This document shows positions 11,207 to 21,828 of a stretch of 64,000 bases of DNA, in pieces (position 1 is the stretch's first letter; every line of letters begins with the position of its first letter). Source of the stretch: Isochrysis galbana. Lineage: Eukaryota > Haptophyta > Isochrysidales > Isochrysidaceae. Position numbers and translations under genes: made by a program. The notes below the pieces were generated by a model, which was given only the letters and a program-made list of their open reading frames with translations, was not told the origin of the DNA and made no database searches. The stretch covers positions 2,555,546 to 2,619,545 of the forward strand of contig CM030942.1 of NCBI GenBank assembly GCA_018136815.1. Direction: 5' to 3'.

Positions 11207-11376
11207 AAACAATCAATGTTATGTCCTAGCCAACCCCACTAGCTAATTGGACACAACTTTTCCGTCCCGGAATCCCGCCATGCCTGACGAGCCAGGTGTC
11301 CGAGTGCTACCGGGGGGAGGGGGCATTGCCCCCTCCCCTCGATATTTGTCCTCCCCCCAGTGCAAACGAGCCTCAG
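11207..11376 (-). repeat. Fragment matching the 3' half of the 58674-59548 insertion
   Basis: Read on minus, this stretch matches 59360-59545 closely. Shared blocks include GTGCAAGCACTGGGGGGAGG-type sequence, GGACAAATATCGAGGGGAGG, CACTCGGACACCTGGCTCG and CAATTAGCTAGTGGGGTTGG. It lies directly beside the tail of the family A LINE. It is a separate dispersed repeat or the tail part of a composite element. Confidence 0.7.
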
Positions 11377-11476
11377 CCGGAGATCATAAACCCCAGCCGG
11401 AGACCATAAACAGCTACATTGTCATTGCCAAAGTTGCATTTGTCAATGCGATTGTTAATTGTCTAGGAACAAGTAA

Positions 11477-11773
11477 AAAAAAATCTTCTTAAAATTCCCC
11501 GCTACGCGTGCGGCGTGAGGCAGTGCGCTAGTGTACCTCCCTACTACCCAACCTTAACCCCTGACAACCCCCTCCCCCTTTCCCAGTTCCCTCTTTATCG
11601 GAGAAGCTGGTTCCGGGGAGGCCGCGCGCGCTGCTTCGGCCGGGAGTTGGAGAGAAGGGGGCGGGAGACTGTGGATCGTCCTTTATGGTAGTGCTAATTC
11701 GGGTTTCCTTCCATCGTATATCGTGGGATCCTCATTGGTATCCTCTGTGGTTTCTTCTAAGACGCGGTATGCC
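11477..11773 (-). mobile_element. LINE family A copy 1, 3' untranslated tail
   Basis: On minus, this is the 3' end of the element. It is nearly identical to 53839-54139 and, reversed, to 50466-50764. Diagnostic blocks are GCCCCCTTCTCTCCAACTCC, GCAGCGCGCGCGGCCTCCC, GGGGTTAAGGTTGGGTAGTAG and the end TTAAGAAGATTTTTTTT at 11477-11493. Confidence 0.85.
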
Positions 11774-13588
11774 TTAGGTGATGTTTCGGATGTCCAGCCC
11801 TCTCGCCGCCTGCAGGAGGTCTTCCGATGTTCCTAGGTTGAACTCTTTGTCCACCGTGTAGAGCGGACTTATCATTTTCTTAATGTGTTTGTTACTCGGG
11901 GCGTGTAGCCCCATATTCTCTCGTTGTTTTTTCAGCCTCTGAAAGAACCCGACCTTCGCCGTTACTAATAGGTGGTATCTCGCAAGAATCGCTCTTAAGA
12001 TCGACCTAACGGACCTGCCGTCCGCGTTGCCATATTGGATATTATAGAAGTCGGTTAGGATATACCTCCACGCCAGGATACCTAAGTATCCCGAGGAGGG
12101 GTGCGGTCTGTCCACTTGATAGCAAAAAAGACGGTGAGCTATTTCGGATCCCGGCCTAAGGCTAATCCCCAGAAGTCCTTCTATGAATTCGAAGATGGGC
12201 TCCGTCGCGATACATGAGGCCAGGTGAGTGGAACTTTCAGGGGCTATGCCGCAAAAGCGGCATGTTGGATCGTCAGCAAAACGGTTCGCCGTAGCTATCC
12301 TCCTATGTAGGACATGTTTGAAATGCAAATAAGAGTCTCTAGGCGTCAAAAAGTTGTATTTGTATAATTGCGATACTTGTTTCCACTTCCCCGAGAGGAC
12401 CGGTAACCTTTTTTCCCATCTTAGTGTGGATTTTTGTGTTTTGGCTTTCTTCAGAGCGAGGAACGCTTTAGTCAGGCCCCTGACACTTACATCCTCCAGC
12501 GTGGTATGTGTGCCTTTTAGCGTGTATTCTTGAGGTATCGGGTACGCCGTTTCCGCAGGGCCATCGTACGCTCGTCCCCACTTCAGCGGAGTGTATAGTT
12601 CGTCGGGCAGTAGTTGCGGGCTGATCCGCTCGTGGATGTGGGGCTCTCCCATGACGTTGAGCTGGACTGTGTGGTAGTCGCCTCTTCGGCGTAGATAAAA
12701 GTTGTGGTCTTTATCCACTAGGACCTCGCCGAGATCGTGTGCGTCCGGATCTTCCTGAGGGACTAACTCTTGCTCCTCCGGGGCCGGGGGCGGTGTCTTC
12801 GCTTGTTTTCTAAGAAGGCCCAAATAATCGGATGTGGTATGCATTAGTCTTGATCTAGTCCATCCGGAAATCTTTTCCCACGACTTAAGAAAGGGGCCTA
12901 CCGATATGTAGTTTCCTCTATGGCGTATCCAACGTTCTCCTTCCGGCAAGTAAGCCGCGCATTCTTCCATAGTGTATACGTCCCCCGTACCCGGGTTAAT
13001 GGTGTTGTGAACGATAACTGTCTGTAGAGACTCCCATTTCGACCTATGTGAGTGGTGAATAGCCGGAGGTTTGTGGAAAAGATTGTGCCATATCGGGGAG
13101 CCCTGGGTGCCTTCTCGCGTGATTTCTCCCCTAAGGAAGTTAATCCCATCAGCTGGGACATCTGTGGTGGCAATCCCTAAGGCGCCGGTGATTTGTCTTG
13201 ACAACCTGCCTACAATGTTGATGCGCTGCTCGAGCTGCACCGTCGCCGCCTTCGACGTAGCCATGGACTGCGCCAAAGCCTCGTCTGGCTCCGGACAGGT
13301 CCTCGTAGCGCAGCGCCTCGCAGGCACCGCTGCAATGCCCGCCTTGTTCCTCTTTTTTTGCGACTCGTTTGCCGCTGGCGGGGCGGCCATACGCGGCGCT
13401 TTGCCTAAGAGAAGGAGCCGTTCCGCTGAGCCCGTACACTCCGCTGTCGTGCACATAGCGGCCGGCATTGGCGCTGCCGCGGGCGTCGGTGCCAAAACCC
13501 GGTCGGCACCGGCGTCCAACTTCCTTCTTTTCCCGTGCGACTGTTGCACGGCGTCATCGGCCGCGGGCCGGCGGGCTCCACAACGCAC
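11774..13588 (-). pseudogene. LINE family A copy 1: internally deleted ORF, zf-RVT and C-terminal region kept, RT absent
   Basis: About 600 codons are open on minus with no ATG at the very start (13588 is GTG). The first 150 residues are Ala/Arg-rich and end in a stretch with QLEQRINIVGRLSRQ. From about residue 155 (REGTQGSPIWHNLFHKPP) to the stop the sequence is near-identical to residues 350-798 of copy 3 at 51541-53838. This includes the zinc cluster CRFCGIAPESSTHLASC and the SGYLGILAWRYILTDFYN block. The reverse transcriptase palm present in copy 3 (QGCPLSPL, FADDTQI) is missing, as is an endonuclease, so this is an internally deleted, non-autonomous derivative whose frame stays open across the junction. 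Start and 5' boundary are uncertain. Confidence 0.8.
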
Positions 13589-14416
13589 GAATTCAGTGCA
13601 GGTTCGGTGACACCACTGACCCGCACGCGCAGAGCACGTATGGACATGACGCGAAGCCCTTCCGGCTGAGCTGAGGATGCGCGCTCGAGCGATGGCGCAG
13701 AGCGTGCGGAAGACACGGGGGGGGAAACGTCACGCGCGGGGTGGGGGAACGCGCGGGAAACAAATAGATGGAAAGGGGGTCGGGAACTCAAGGAAGCACT
13801 CAGCACTCGGGGAATGCAGGCGGGAAGGGAAAGAGGGGAGGGGGCTTCCGCGGGGGGAGCCGATGGGACGGTGCGAGGAGGACGACGACAGAAGGGGGTC
13901 GCGCGGGGAAACCTAGCTGGGCGAGCGTACGAGAGGGGTAACTGTACAAAACCCCTTCTTTACCCGCAACATTTGGTGTATTTCCTCAAGCCCTTAGAAG
14001 TTAAACTAGCTAGTGTTTGACTACCCTAGTAGCGCACGCTGCACGCAGCGCGGTGCGCGCGGAGCACCGGCCGACAATAGAGCTTGTGCTCTATGTTGTT
14101 TGTGACTGTTTAGCTTGTATGGGCACCTCGCACCTCCAGTGGGGGGTGCGGATCATAGCATGAGGCTACATGCGCTAGACGTGCATGCTCTTGCGATGCG
14201 TCTGAGATGAATAAAAATTGAGTAAGGGATAGGTTACACGCGACGAGTGCGGCTGATGCACTTGTAGATTCTTCTGATGGGCCGATCATCTATTTGGCTG
14301 TGCAGCACAAGCTGGACGCGCAGAGCTCTTCGTGAACTCCCGTCAACGTTTGACGTTTGCGGCAGCACTATGTTGCGCACCGCGGATAGTAGATCGTAGC
14401 GCAGGGGAGGGCAAGA
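13589..14416. other. Intergenic, nothing recognised
   Basis: The first 100-200 bases may still be the 5' part of the neighbouring LINE. After that I see only short frames and a G-rich stretch (13710-13910). Nothing supports a gene. Confidence 0.4.
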
Positions 14417-14432
14417 TTATCTTTATAACTCA
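14417..14432 (+). repeat. Target-site duplication, left copy (16 bp)
   Basis: The 16 bases ttatctttataactca are repeated exactly at 15175-15190 and flank the SINE-like insertion. Confidence 0.85.
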
Positions 14433-15174
14433 ACTAAGTTTATACTTAGTTCGCCCATGGGGGGGCACGAGCCCCCCCCTCTCTCCACTCCTCCCCTGCC
14501 ATGGTGGAGGAACCACCCATGCTCCTGGCACGCCTGATGGCTTGCCAGGAGCCCACTGCCCTGCTGACCCACTCTCTCCCTGGCAGGCTCGCCTGCCTCG
14601 CGCGTCCTGGCCTGTCGTGGCCAGCCCATCGCTCCAACCCCCCCTCCCCCCCTGTTCGACAGGCAGACAGGTGCAGAGTGGGGGCCCCTGAGGCTCAGGA
14701 GCGCCAGCGAGGGAGAGGCAGGGGAGGCCAGGGCCCAGCCCCAGCCTCCTCTGCCCCCTGAGCTGGCCTCCAGGAGCCTCCAGGGGTCGCCAGGGGCAGC
14801 TGCAGGCCTGCCGCAGGCGCGCCATCGCGCGTGCCTGCAGGAGAGGGGAGAGAGAGCGCGGAGAAGGGGGTGGGCGGAGCGTGAGCTCCGCTCACCGAAA
14901 AATCGGTAAGTCTCGCGCCTGTTTACAGGATAAGTCGAGACAGAGTCGGCCGCCAGCCCAGGTGGCGTAGGAGGAAGGGGGGAACGGATCACCGGGGGGG
15001 GGCGCGGGCCACCGGACCATATCTAAGCCCTTCACCCCTATCCCCCTAGTAGTGCACGGGGGGAGCCGCCTGATGGCGGGGGGGGAAGGGCCGGGGGAGT
15101 GGGGGTGTAGAAAGTATGCTACGTGTAGGTAGTGGTTCCATTCGCCGCGAGTGCGGTAAGAATATTATGAAGTT
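14433..15174 (+). mobile_element. SINE-like/non-autonomous retroelement, complete copy with 16 bp target duplication
   Basis: The element starts ACTAAGTTTATACTTAGTTC followed by GCCCATGGGGGGGCACGAGCC. The same 5' end is found at 58674, 51249 and, reversed, near 28903. It ends GTGCGGTAAGAATATTATGAAGTT, close to the tail of LINE family C (GGCGAGAATATTAAGAAGTT), which suggests LINE machinery moves it. Perfect 16-bp direct repeats flank it. It has no coding capacity: open frames across it are compositional. It landed 6 bases downstream of the stop codon of the minus-strand FkbH-like gene, that is, in its 3' flank. Confidence 0.8.
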
Positions 15175-15190
15175 TTATCTTTATAACTCA
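15175..15190 (+). repeat. Target-site duplication, right copy (16 bp)
   Basis: Exact copy of 14417-14432. It lies just beyond the FkbH-like gene stop codon (15196-15198). Confidence 0.85.
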
Positions 15191-15195
15191 GCCTC

Positions 15196-18100
15196 TCAGA
15201 TAGAAAAAGGGTGGGCGCGCTCTGCAGTGAGACTTGATCCAGCCGCCTCACTCGGTGAGTCCACCGTTCCACCCAGGCCAAAAGCGATCTCAGTTAGGAA
15301 ATCTTCCCATGCAACACCTGCACATCCCGCCAGGGCATTTCCGGTTGTGGTAGGACCCGACTCAACTCCTCCACGACTGGCGCCCGTGACCTCCGATGAT
15401 GCGGCAGAATGCATTGGTGGACGGTCTTCATCGTCGATACTACACGTCAGATCCTCGACGGTGCCTTCTGCGGATGCTTCGCTACAAAAACTCTCACCGC
15501 CATTAGATATGCTCGTGCGCCTCCCGCAGCCCATCTCCATCTTTGTGGCGCTCTCCGTCTCGCCACCCTCTTCCCGCTCCGTCTCATCAAGCCATGCCGC
15601 TACATCGAGCGATTCCAACGTCGATGACGCGATCAGCGTCGCTTTGGCCAGTTCGCCGCGACGGCCGCAGTAGGCACCGATCAACAACATCATCTCCTCT
15701 AGGCCAGGTTCTCTCGAACGGTTCAGAGTGGAGGGTGTTCGTCCGGCTAGCTGCTGGCTTGTGTAGCTTACTGGTTTTGTGCCGCTCTCGGCACACGGCG
15801 CACCCCTTGATAGCGCTAGTGCGCAGCTAGCCTGCCGGGCGCATACTTCTTTTAGCCTAGACAGGAACCTCTGCATCAGCCGGTTGCCCTTGCGTTCTCC
15901 AAGCGACGGAATGAAGGGCAACGCAACGCGCGACGCACCGCGAAGCCGGGCTTCTGCGCCAACGCGCTTGAGGATCCGAATCTCAACGGCACGCCCCAAC
16001 ACACGACAACTCATGTTCAGGCTTTCAACCACAAGCACGGGTGAAGTAAGTTTCTGCTCATCGCCTGCCTCGTGGCCGTCAGATTGACCGCTCACGCATT
16101 GAATTCGGCAGAGCGCGCACGCAACAAGACCATATTGGCCAAAGGAGTCCGAAACCCAAGCGGCCAATGCGAAGCGGCGCGGCAATTCTGCCGCGCCATT
16201 GGTACGTTGTGGCTCCTCTAAATCAGCCGCGCTGTTTTTCCAAAGCTGTATTTCGAGCTCGCTGCGGAACCGTAGCAGCGTCGCATTCATCTGATTCGTG
16301 CGACAGGTGAGCTGAGCAACTCTCTCCAACTCGTCTCCAGCCAACGGCTCGCGAATGTCAACATGCATCTGGAGCTCCTTCAAGAAGGCCGAGAGCGACA
16401 GGTGGCGTGCGGCTCTTCTTGCCGCGCGGCGCTGTTCGTTTTGCTGGTAGGTCTGAGTGCGCAGATTATCCTCGGCGGTTGACGGACTACTTCGCCACAC
16501 ATCGAGGGCCCAGTGGTGGTGGATGACATGGCGCATCTTGTCCGGCCGTCCGCCGGGGAGGCCAATGCAGAGTACGTCCGGTAAGGACTCGCGCATCCGG
16601 TTGATCTCGGCCGGGCTGTCATCGATAAAGACAAAGCTGTGGAGCGGCAGCGCGAGGCACTCCGAGATGCGGCGGATGCTCGAGGGCTTTGGGTCCCAGT
16701 GCACCTCCAAGCTGCAGTATGGAGCAAGGGCGAGGCAAAGATGAGTTGGGCGCAGCGCGCAACGTAGCGGGGAAGTCGGCGAGGCTTCGCGCCGCACCAC
16801 GCGTATGACCGGATTATGAGAGGCGGGCGTGCGACCAAGTCGGCAAACCGAGGTGCCAACCGTAGTCGGCCAGTCCTCCTCTGCAGAGCCGACTCACGAT
16901 GTAATCTGCCCAATGGCAAGCCTCATCTCGTCTGCCCGGCGAGAGAACACCTCCACAACATCCGACACATTATTCTTTGAGGCGAGGCAAACAAGCCGGC
17001 CTGCTTGTTGAAGTCGCGAAAGCGCTGCCTGGATGGTCAACGAAGGCCGTAAGAAAAGTGAGTGTCTGCACGGATTCTGCAGCCGGTTGAGCCCGGTGGG
17101 CGCCAGTCGGGTACACGGTTGATCCCGCAATGATTACTCGAGCTGACCTCGTAGCGTGTGGGCTCACCTGAAGTTCTAGGTGCGCCTGCCCAAATTGAAT
17201 GCCGTCCACCCCATCCTCGGATAGAACGCCATCCCAGAGCGTCCCGTCGCAGTCGCTCACAAAGACCTTGAGGCTGGACGACAGGTGGCAGGCAACCGCT
17301 CGCCGCACCGCGAGGCCACTCACAAGCTCCACCCAGGACGGCGGCGATGGACGTCTCACGTCGAGGCCGTTCCGGTCCACACTGGAAGCTGACGCGGGGG
17401 GGCGCGTTAGCATGCTGGAGCATCCCCAACTAGACTGAACGGCCTGCTCGTTGCCACCGTTGTGGAGCCCATAGAGGCTGGGCGCGCAGGCTTCCGCTAA
17501 CGGATAGGACCAGGCCTCCAACTCGTGTGCGCCCCACACGTCGACCCGACAGCCGCCGGCGCCTTTGGCCACGTCTGCTGCATGCACCTCGGCCAGCGCG
17601 TCCACAAAACTCTTCGCGCTCTGTCTCATATTCGTGTCGCATACAGGCCCATCAACCACGAGTACGGCGCCGCCCGCGTCAGCACGCGCCTTCACTCGTG
17701 CCGCAAGAGAGCACACCTCGGCCGGCGCAAGCTGTCCTTTCCGATAGAGCAGGAGGAGCAGGTCAGCGTTGACCTTCTCGAGGGAATGAGAGCCAGTCTC
17801 GGAAGCGAGTACCTCGCGCACCTCAAGCCCCAACCCAAAGCGGCGCAGGTGTCGCCTCCACTTCTCAAACCCCTCGTGAACCTCCTCTCCTTCTCCTCCA
17901 ACGAGTGCCAGCCTCAATTCGAGCTGTGCGGGCTCGCTCGAGGGCGGTGGCCGCGCGTCAGCGCTCCCCCTGGCGGCACGTACCCCAGCCCGGAGCCTCT
18001 CCCCTTCGCAGCTGTACCAAATCTCGCGCTGTGCCACGAGAGAGGAGGCGCTCTCTTCGTCAGGAAGCCACGCGAAGCCAAAGCCGAGCCCGCCTCCACC

Positions 18101-18244
18101 ACCTGAGCGAGTGTGAAGGCGCAGGCGTACGGAGGAGGGATCGGCGGAGCGGGAGAAGGAGAGGAGAGCGGCGTGCAGACCCAGCTCCACCGCCTTCAGC
18201 CGGCGCGGCTCACGAGGAAGGCCGCCCAAGAAGACCTCTCGCAT
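15196..18244 (-). CDS. FkbH-like protein: HAD-superfamily (subfamily IIIC) domain plus GNAT-type acyltransferase domain
   Basis: Three minus-strand exons are supported: 18244-17168, 17028-16898 and 16711-15196. The donors are CAG|GTGAGC and ATC|GTGAGT; the acceptors are CCAG|GCAG and GCAG|CTTG. The joins are phase 0 and phase 2. Spliced, the protein is about 907 residues. The N-terminal 300 or so are family-specific. The HAD domain then gives FVSDCDGTLWDGVLSEDG (two catalytic Asp), LASKNN, and FVFIDDSPAEINRMRESLP. A GNAT-like part follows: AQLTCRTNQMNATLLRF, DSFGQYGLVACA, and LNMSCRVLGRAVE. Known bacterial FkbH proteins load a glyceryl group from 1,3-bisphosphoglycerate onto an acyl carrier protein for polyketide extender units. 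That substrate is only inferred here. The last 200 residues are an Arg/Ser/Glu-rich tail not seen in bacterial members. No polyketide synthase lies nearby in the window. The start ATG at 18244 is the first in frame after an in-frame break. Confidence 0.88.
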
Positions 18245-18747
18245 GGAGAGAGAGAGGGGGAGGGAGAGCGGGAGGCAGCAGGAGGAAGCGCCGCGTCAGG
18301 CGCTGCGAGGGAAGCAGAGATGGGGAGGCGAGAAGAGAGAAAAGGAAGAGGGAGAGAGTAAAGAAAAACAGATGGGAGAGAGCGCACACGGACCGACGCC
18401 CGACCGCGCCGTCAGGTTTACCAGTAGTGTCGAAAAAGAAAACGCGTGCCAGACCTCGCTTTCCCACGGGCCGAGTTCGCCGACCGCAGTGAGACGGCGC
18501 GCACTGACACTGACGGACCGCAGTGAGGCAAGGCTAGGTGTTTGGCCCCATACCAAGGGGGCCCAGTGATAGATAGCAACGTTGTGTAGACGGGAGGTAA
18601 CATCGATCGGCTAACGCACTCTAGCGACGGGGTAAACGACGACGTTGCCACACTGGCAGTAGAACTGACACGTCTACAATAGATCAGGCGGCTTGCCTTC
18701 ATTTGGTCTCCTTTCCCTCAGGATTTCTTCCCCTCCCGTGGAGACTC
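18245..18747. other. Intergenic, 5' flank of the FkbH-like gene
   Basis: A purine-rich stretch (18245-18370) lies directly upstream of the FkbH-like start on its coding strand's 5' side. The rest shows no gene. The 3' flank of the cytochrome b561-type gene begins before 18748. Confidence 0.4.
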
Positions 18748-19260
18748 TCACCCTACCATGAGCCCCCCCGCGAGCACCCCGAAGGAGAGGCCCAGGAGCA
18801 CCACGTACGCGACGAGAACGGCGTCGCCTTGGCTCGGCATGAGGACGCGTCCCGAGAGGGCCTGGTAGACGCCCACGCCGAGCACGGCGTAGCCCGTCCC
18901 CTTGTGCGCGACCCGCCACACGGCGCGGCGTGTGGTGCGGGCGGCGGGCGTGCCGCGCACGAGCGCGTTGAGCGGCTGCAGCAGGGCGAGGGCGAAGGCG
19001 ACGATCCCGAGCGTGTGATGTGGGTGCGAGAAGTGGCGCCCTCGGGGCACCGACGCGACGGCGAGCGCGATGCCGGCGGCGGCCACCGCAAGTCCGCTTC
19101 CCTGAGAGAGCGGGGGGGGGGGGAAGTGCGTTGTTGGGGTTTTCCTCCCTTTTTTGGTGGGAGGGAGGACCGATGGGGGGCGCGAGGAGGGAGAGACACA
19201 CCTGCACCGCGCGATGCACACGGAGCCCGCGGCCGCCGGTGATGAGCCACAGCCTTCTCA
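18748..19260 (-). CDS. Cytochrome b561-type transmembrane protein, C-terminal two exons (partial)
   Basis: On minus, the last exon (19101-18748) follows a 100-nt intron (19201-19102; donor GTGCAG|GTGTGT, acceptor TCTCAG|GGAAGC). It joins in phase 0 to an exon ending LRVHRAVQ. Joined, the text reads HRAVQ, then a hydrophobic helix (GLAVAAAGIALAVAS), then HFSHPHHTLG, a second helix, AHKGTGYAVLGVGVY and a final helix. The WxxxHR, HFxxPHxxxG and AHxxxGY pattern, with His near helix ends, is that of the cytochrome b561/DOMON-associated family, which moves electrons across membranes with two haems. The 5' exons are not found. The upstream side is occupied by a decayed LINE fragment (19345-19860), so the gene may be truncated or its first exons lie farther right. 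The start at 19260 is only the visible limit. Confidence 0.65.
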
Positions 19261-19344
19261 GAAGAATCAATACTGGTAAGAACAAAATAGAACATACGTT
19301 AAGCCAAGCAAAGCACACTACTCTTCGCACACGACACCGACTCC

Positions 19345-19860
19345 GACTCGGCGAGAACTGCCCAAGCGGGCATGGGCAGGCAACCCAAAAAAAGGATAAA
19401 CATAAGCAACTTGAGACCCGTTTTCACTATGAACGACAAGGGTAAGCTTAGACCCAGTGAGTGAGGAGCTAGTGGAGCTAGCCACCCAGCTGAGGATAGC
19501 ACACGCTGTTGAGGAGACCAAGGAGCAAAGGAACGTAGGCGGATGAGCCGCTGACGCAGCGAATAAGGTTAACGCTAGGGACGCGACGTACTAGACGGAA
19601 CCTAAACACTCAACCCGGGCCAAGAGGGCGCGCACGACAAAAACAAAAGCTCAAAAGGCCTGCCCGGACCCCACACTCCAAACCAGGTCTTAGGTAGTGT
19701 ACCGAGGCCGGACCCCGGAAACCGAAGAAAAAGGAAAAAGGAAAGAAGGGGGACAGGGGAAGAGGTGGAGGGAGCGAAGATAAGGGCGGTGTCAGTAACG
19801 AAGGGTAGTCCCGTAACTAGTAGGTGTGTAGCCCAGAATCTTCAGATGGTTTTTTTCTAT
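19345..19860 (+). pseudogene. Decayed LINE family C C-terminal fragment and tail
   Basis: Translation in shifting frames gives RAWAGNPKK and PVFTMNDKGKL, matching the RKASQGRKPKLK and PVFTINDKGTL blocks at the C terminus of the family C copies at 1200-1300 and 40340-40430. Frameshifts and stops show decay. The tail extends through GTAGTGTACCGAGGCCGG to CAGAATCTTCAGATGGTTTTTTT near 19855. Confidence 0.55.
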
Positions 19861-20025
19861 TCTTAGAGCGTGCCTCCTCGCATGCAAGGGGGAGCATCCC
19901 CGACACACTCTATTCTTAGAGCGTGTCTCTCCTCCCGCCCCCCTTCCTGATTCCTTCACGTGAGGAGAGGCGACGGGCCCCCTCTCTTCTTTTTCTTTTT
20001 CCTGAAAATTATTGTTATAGTTCGA

Positions 20026-20567
20026 GGCGCGATTGGCGTAGCTGTGAGGGCGGCATACCGCACTTTGGTGCTAGTAGCGGCATCCATTTGGTGAGCGGTG
20101 ACTCGAACGGCCTCGTGGCGCTCCCGGTCGCGGGTCAAAGTTGGGCACTCATGGCGCGTCTTGGGGCGTGACGACGTCATCACCGGGGGCCGCAAGCGGC
20201 CGATTTCGACGCAGTGCGCGGGGGCTGCAGGCGCGATTGGCGTGGCTGTGAGGGCGGCATACCGCACTTTGGTGCTGGTAGCGGCATCCATTTGGTGAGC
20301 GGTGACTCGAACGGCCTCGTGGCGCCTCCGGTCGCGGGTCGAAGTTGGGCACTCATGGCGCGTCTTGGGGCGTGACGACGTCAGCACCGACCGGCGGCCA
20401 CAAGCGGCCGATCGGCCGATTTCGACGCAGTGCGCGGGGGCGGCAGGCGCGATTGGCGTGGCTGTGAGGGCGGCATACCGCACTTTGGTGCTGGTAGCGG
20501 CATCCATTTGGTGAGCGGTGACTCGAACGGCCTCGTGGCGCCCCCGGTCGCGGGTCGAAGTTGGGTT
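20026..20567. repeat. Tandem repeat, about 204-216 bp unit, 2.6 copies
   Basis: Units begin at 20026, 20230 and 20446 with GGCGCGATTGGCGT. Unit 2 is longer by 12 bases because of an extra CGGCC-type insertion near 20390-20420. Copy 3 stops at about 20567, after GGTCGCGGGTCGAAGTTGGG. Copies are more than 95% alike by eye. Each unit holds a tRNA-like pair of blocks (GATTGGCGTGGCTGTGAGG and GCGGGTCGAAGTTGGG) about 90 bases apart, but no credible cloverleaf. Long frames across the array are repeat artefacts. Confidence 0.9.
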
Positions 20568-21828
20568 CTCGAGCCCTTGGTGTTTTTAGCGGTTAGCGTC
20601 TTCAGTTTTTGCGATACTTACGTACACGTTCAAGTCCATAAAAACATGGTGAAAATGTATTGCTGTGCGTATAGAACCAGGATCTTTGGTCCGGGTCAGC
20701 TGCCGATGCCCATAGTTTCGTGTTTCGCTGCGAGAGGCGCGCATGAAGGCCACCGGTAAAATAATACCGGAGGGGGCCTGAAATATATTTCCGCACGGCC
20801 GTCAGAGGCCTGAAATCGGGTATTTTTCGAAAATTTTGCCGGAAGACCCCCGGTTTTTTTTGCTGATCTCGCATACCGGAACCTATAGGGAGCTTATTTT
20901 GGCCTTCGTTTGCCCATTACAGATGGTGCCCTCCGCACCCCCCTAGTGAGTGACCGGGCTATATTACACTGAATTCTAGGTCGCTAGGGACGAACCCTAC
21001 CCAACCTAGATGTGCCTGAGCTTCACCGTGTGACCGCACGGCGAAGGACCTGGAGATAAGAGATAAGAGCCTGGAAATTGCATCATCTAGATCTAGGATG
21101 AATGCGAAACCCATGTGCAGGGGGGGGGGGGGACTTAAGGTGTGTTTTTGGTTGTCCGAGGCAGCGCGCACAACTCGAGGCACCAAACCCCGAGGACATG
21201 GACATGGCGCCTCCCGATGTGGTTTGCAGATGGCAGATATTATTAAGGATATCATCTCATCTGAATCTGGGACCTATTCTTAAAGATAAAGAGATCTCGC
21301 CCCTTCTTCCCAGTCGTTTACTATTCATAATCGTCTCCGCGGCTCTAAAATATTTTCACCGTCATGCATGGCAGAGTTGGAGCCTGGAGGGGAGGGCACG
21401 AGGCCCATCCCTATGGTGATCCAAGCATACACTTAGTTGCTCAGTCTCTAAGCCTATACCCATATAGTAGCAATAGCGAGAATGGTCCGCGTGCGGGACG
21501 CAGCATCGAAGAGACTACCGTCCTGCGCGGGAGAGTGTGGAGTAGGAACTAAAAGTTAAAGACATCGGAGATATCATACAGGATAGCACAGTCTCAAACA
21601 AATCTCACTGTCGAATGGAGTCACAGATAAGCCGTCTCAAATAGCAACAAGACGTGTCCATGCACACCGATATGGACGTTGAGCGTTATGGAGTTAGAGC
21701 ACTAAGACCGGCGATGTTAGCCTCTGCTTGGGATTGCGGGATATCCGTGGATGGCGGTCGCTTAACGGATGGTTGCAGCGTTGTTGCCACATGGCGCGTA
21801 GTGGCCATTGTGTGGAGACTTTCGTCGC
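20568..21828. other. Intergenic; 130-bp repeat inside, otherwise nothing recognised
   Basis: Apart from the dispersed repeat at 20968-21105, I see no gene. AT content is higher than average at 20760-20900. Confidence 0.4.
20968..21105 (-). repeat. Dispersed repeat, inverted copy of 34318-34442
   Basis: Read on minus, AGGTCCTTCGCCGTGCGGTC, ACACGGTGAAGCTCAGGCAC, ATCTAGGTTGGGTAGGGTTC and GTCCCTAGCGACCTAG match 34359-34440 in order with few differences. The outer part (CATCCTAGATCTAGATGATGC) also has a counterpart. It may be a fragment of a terminal region of an unidentified element. Confidence 0.7.
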
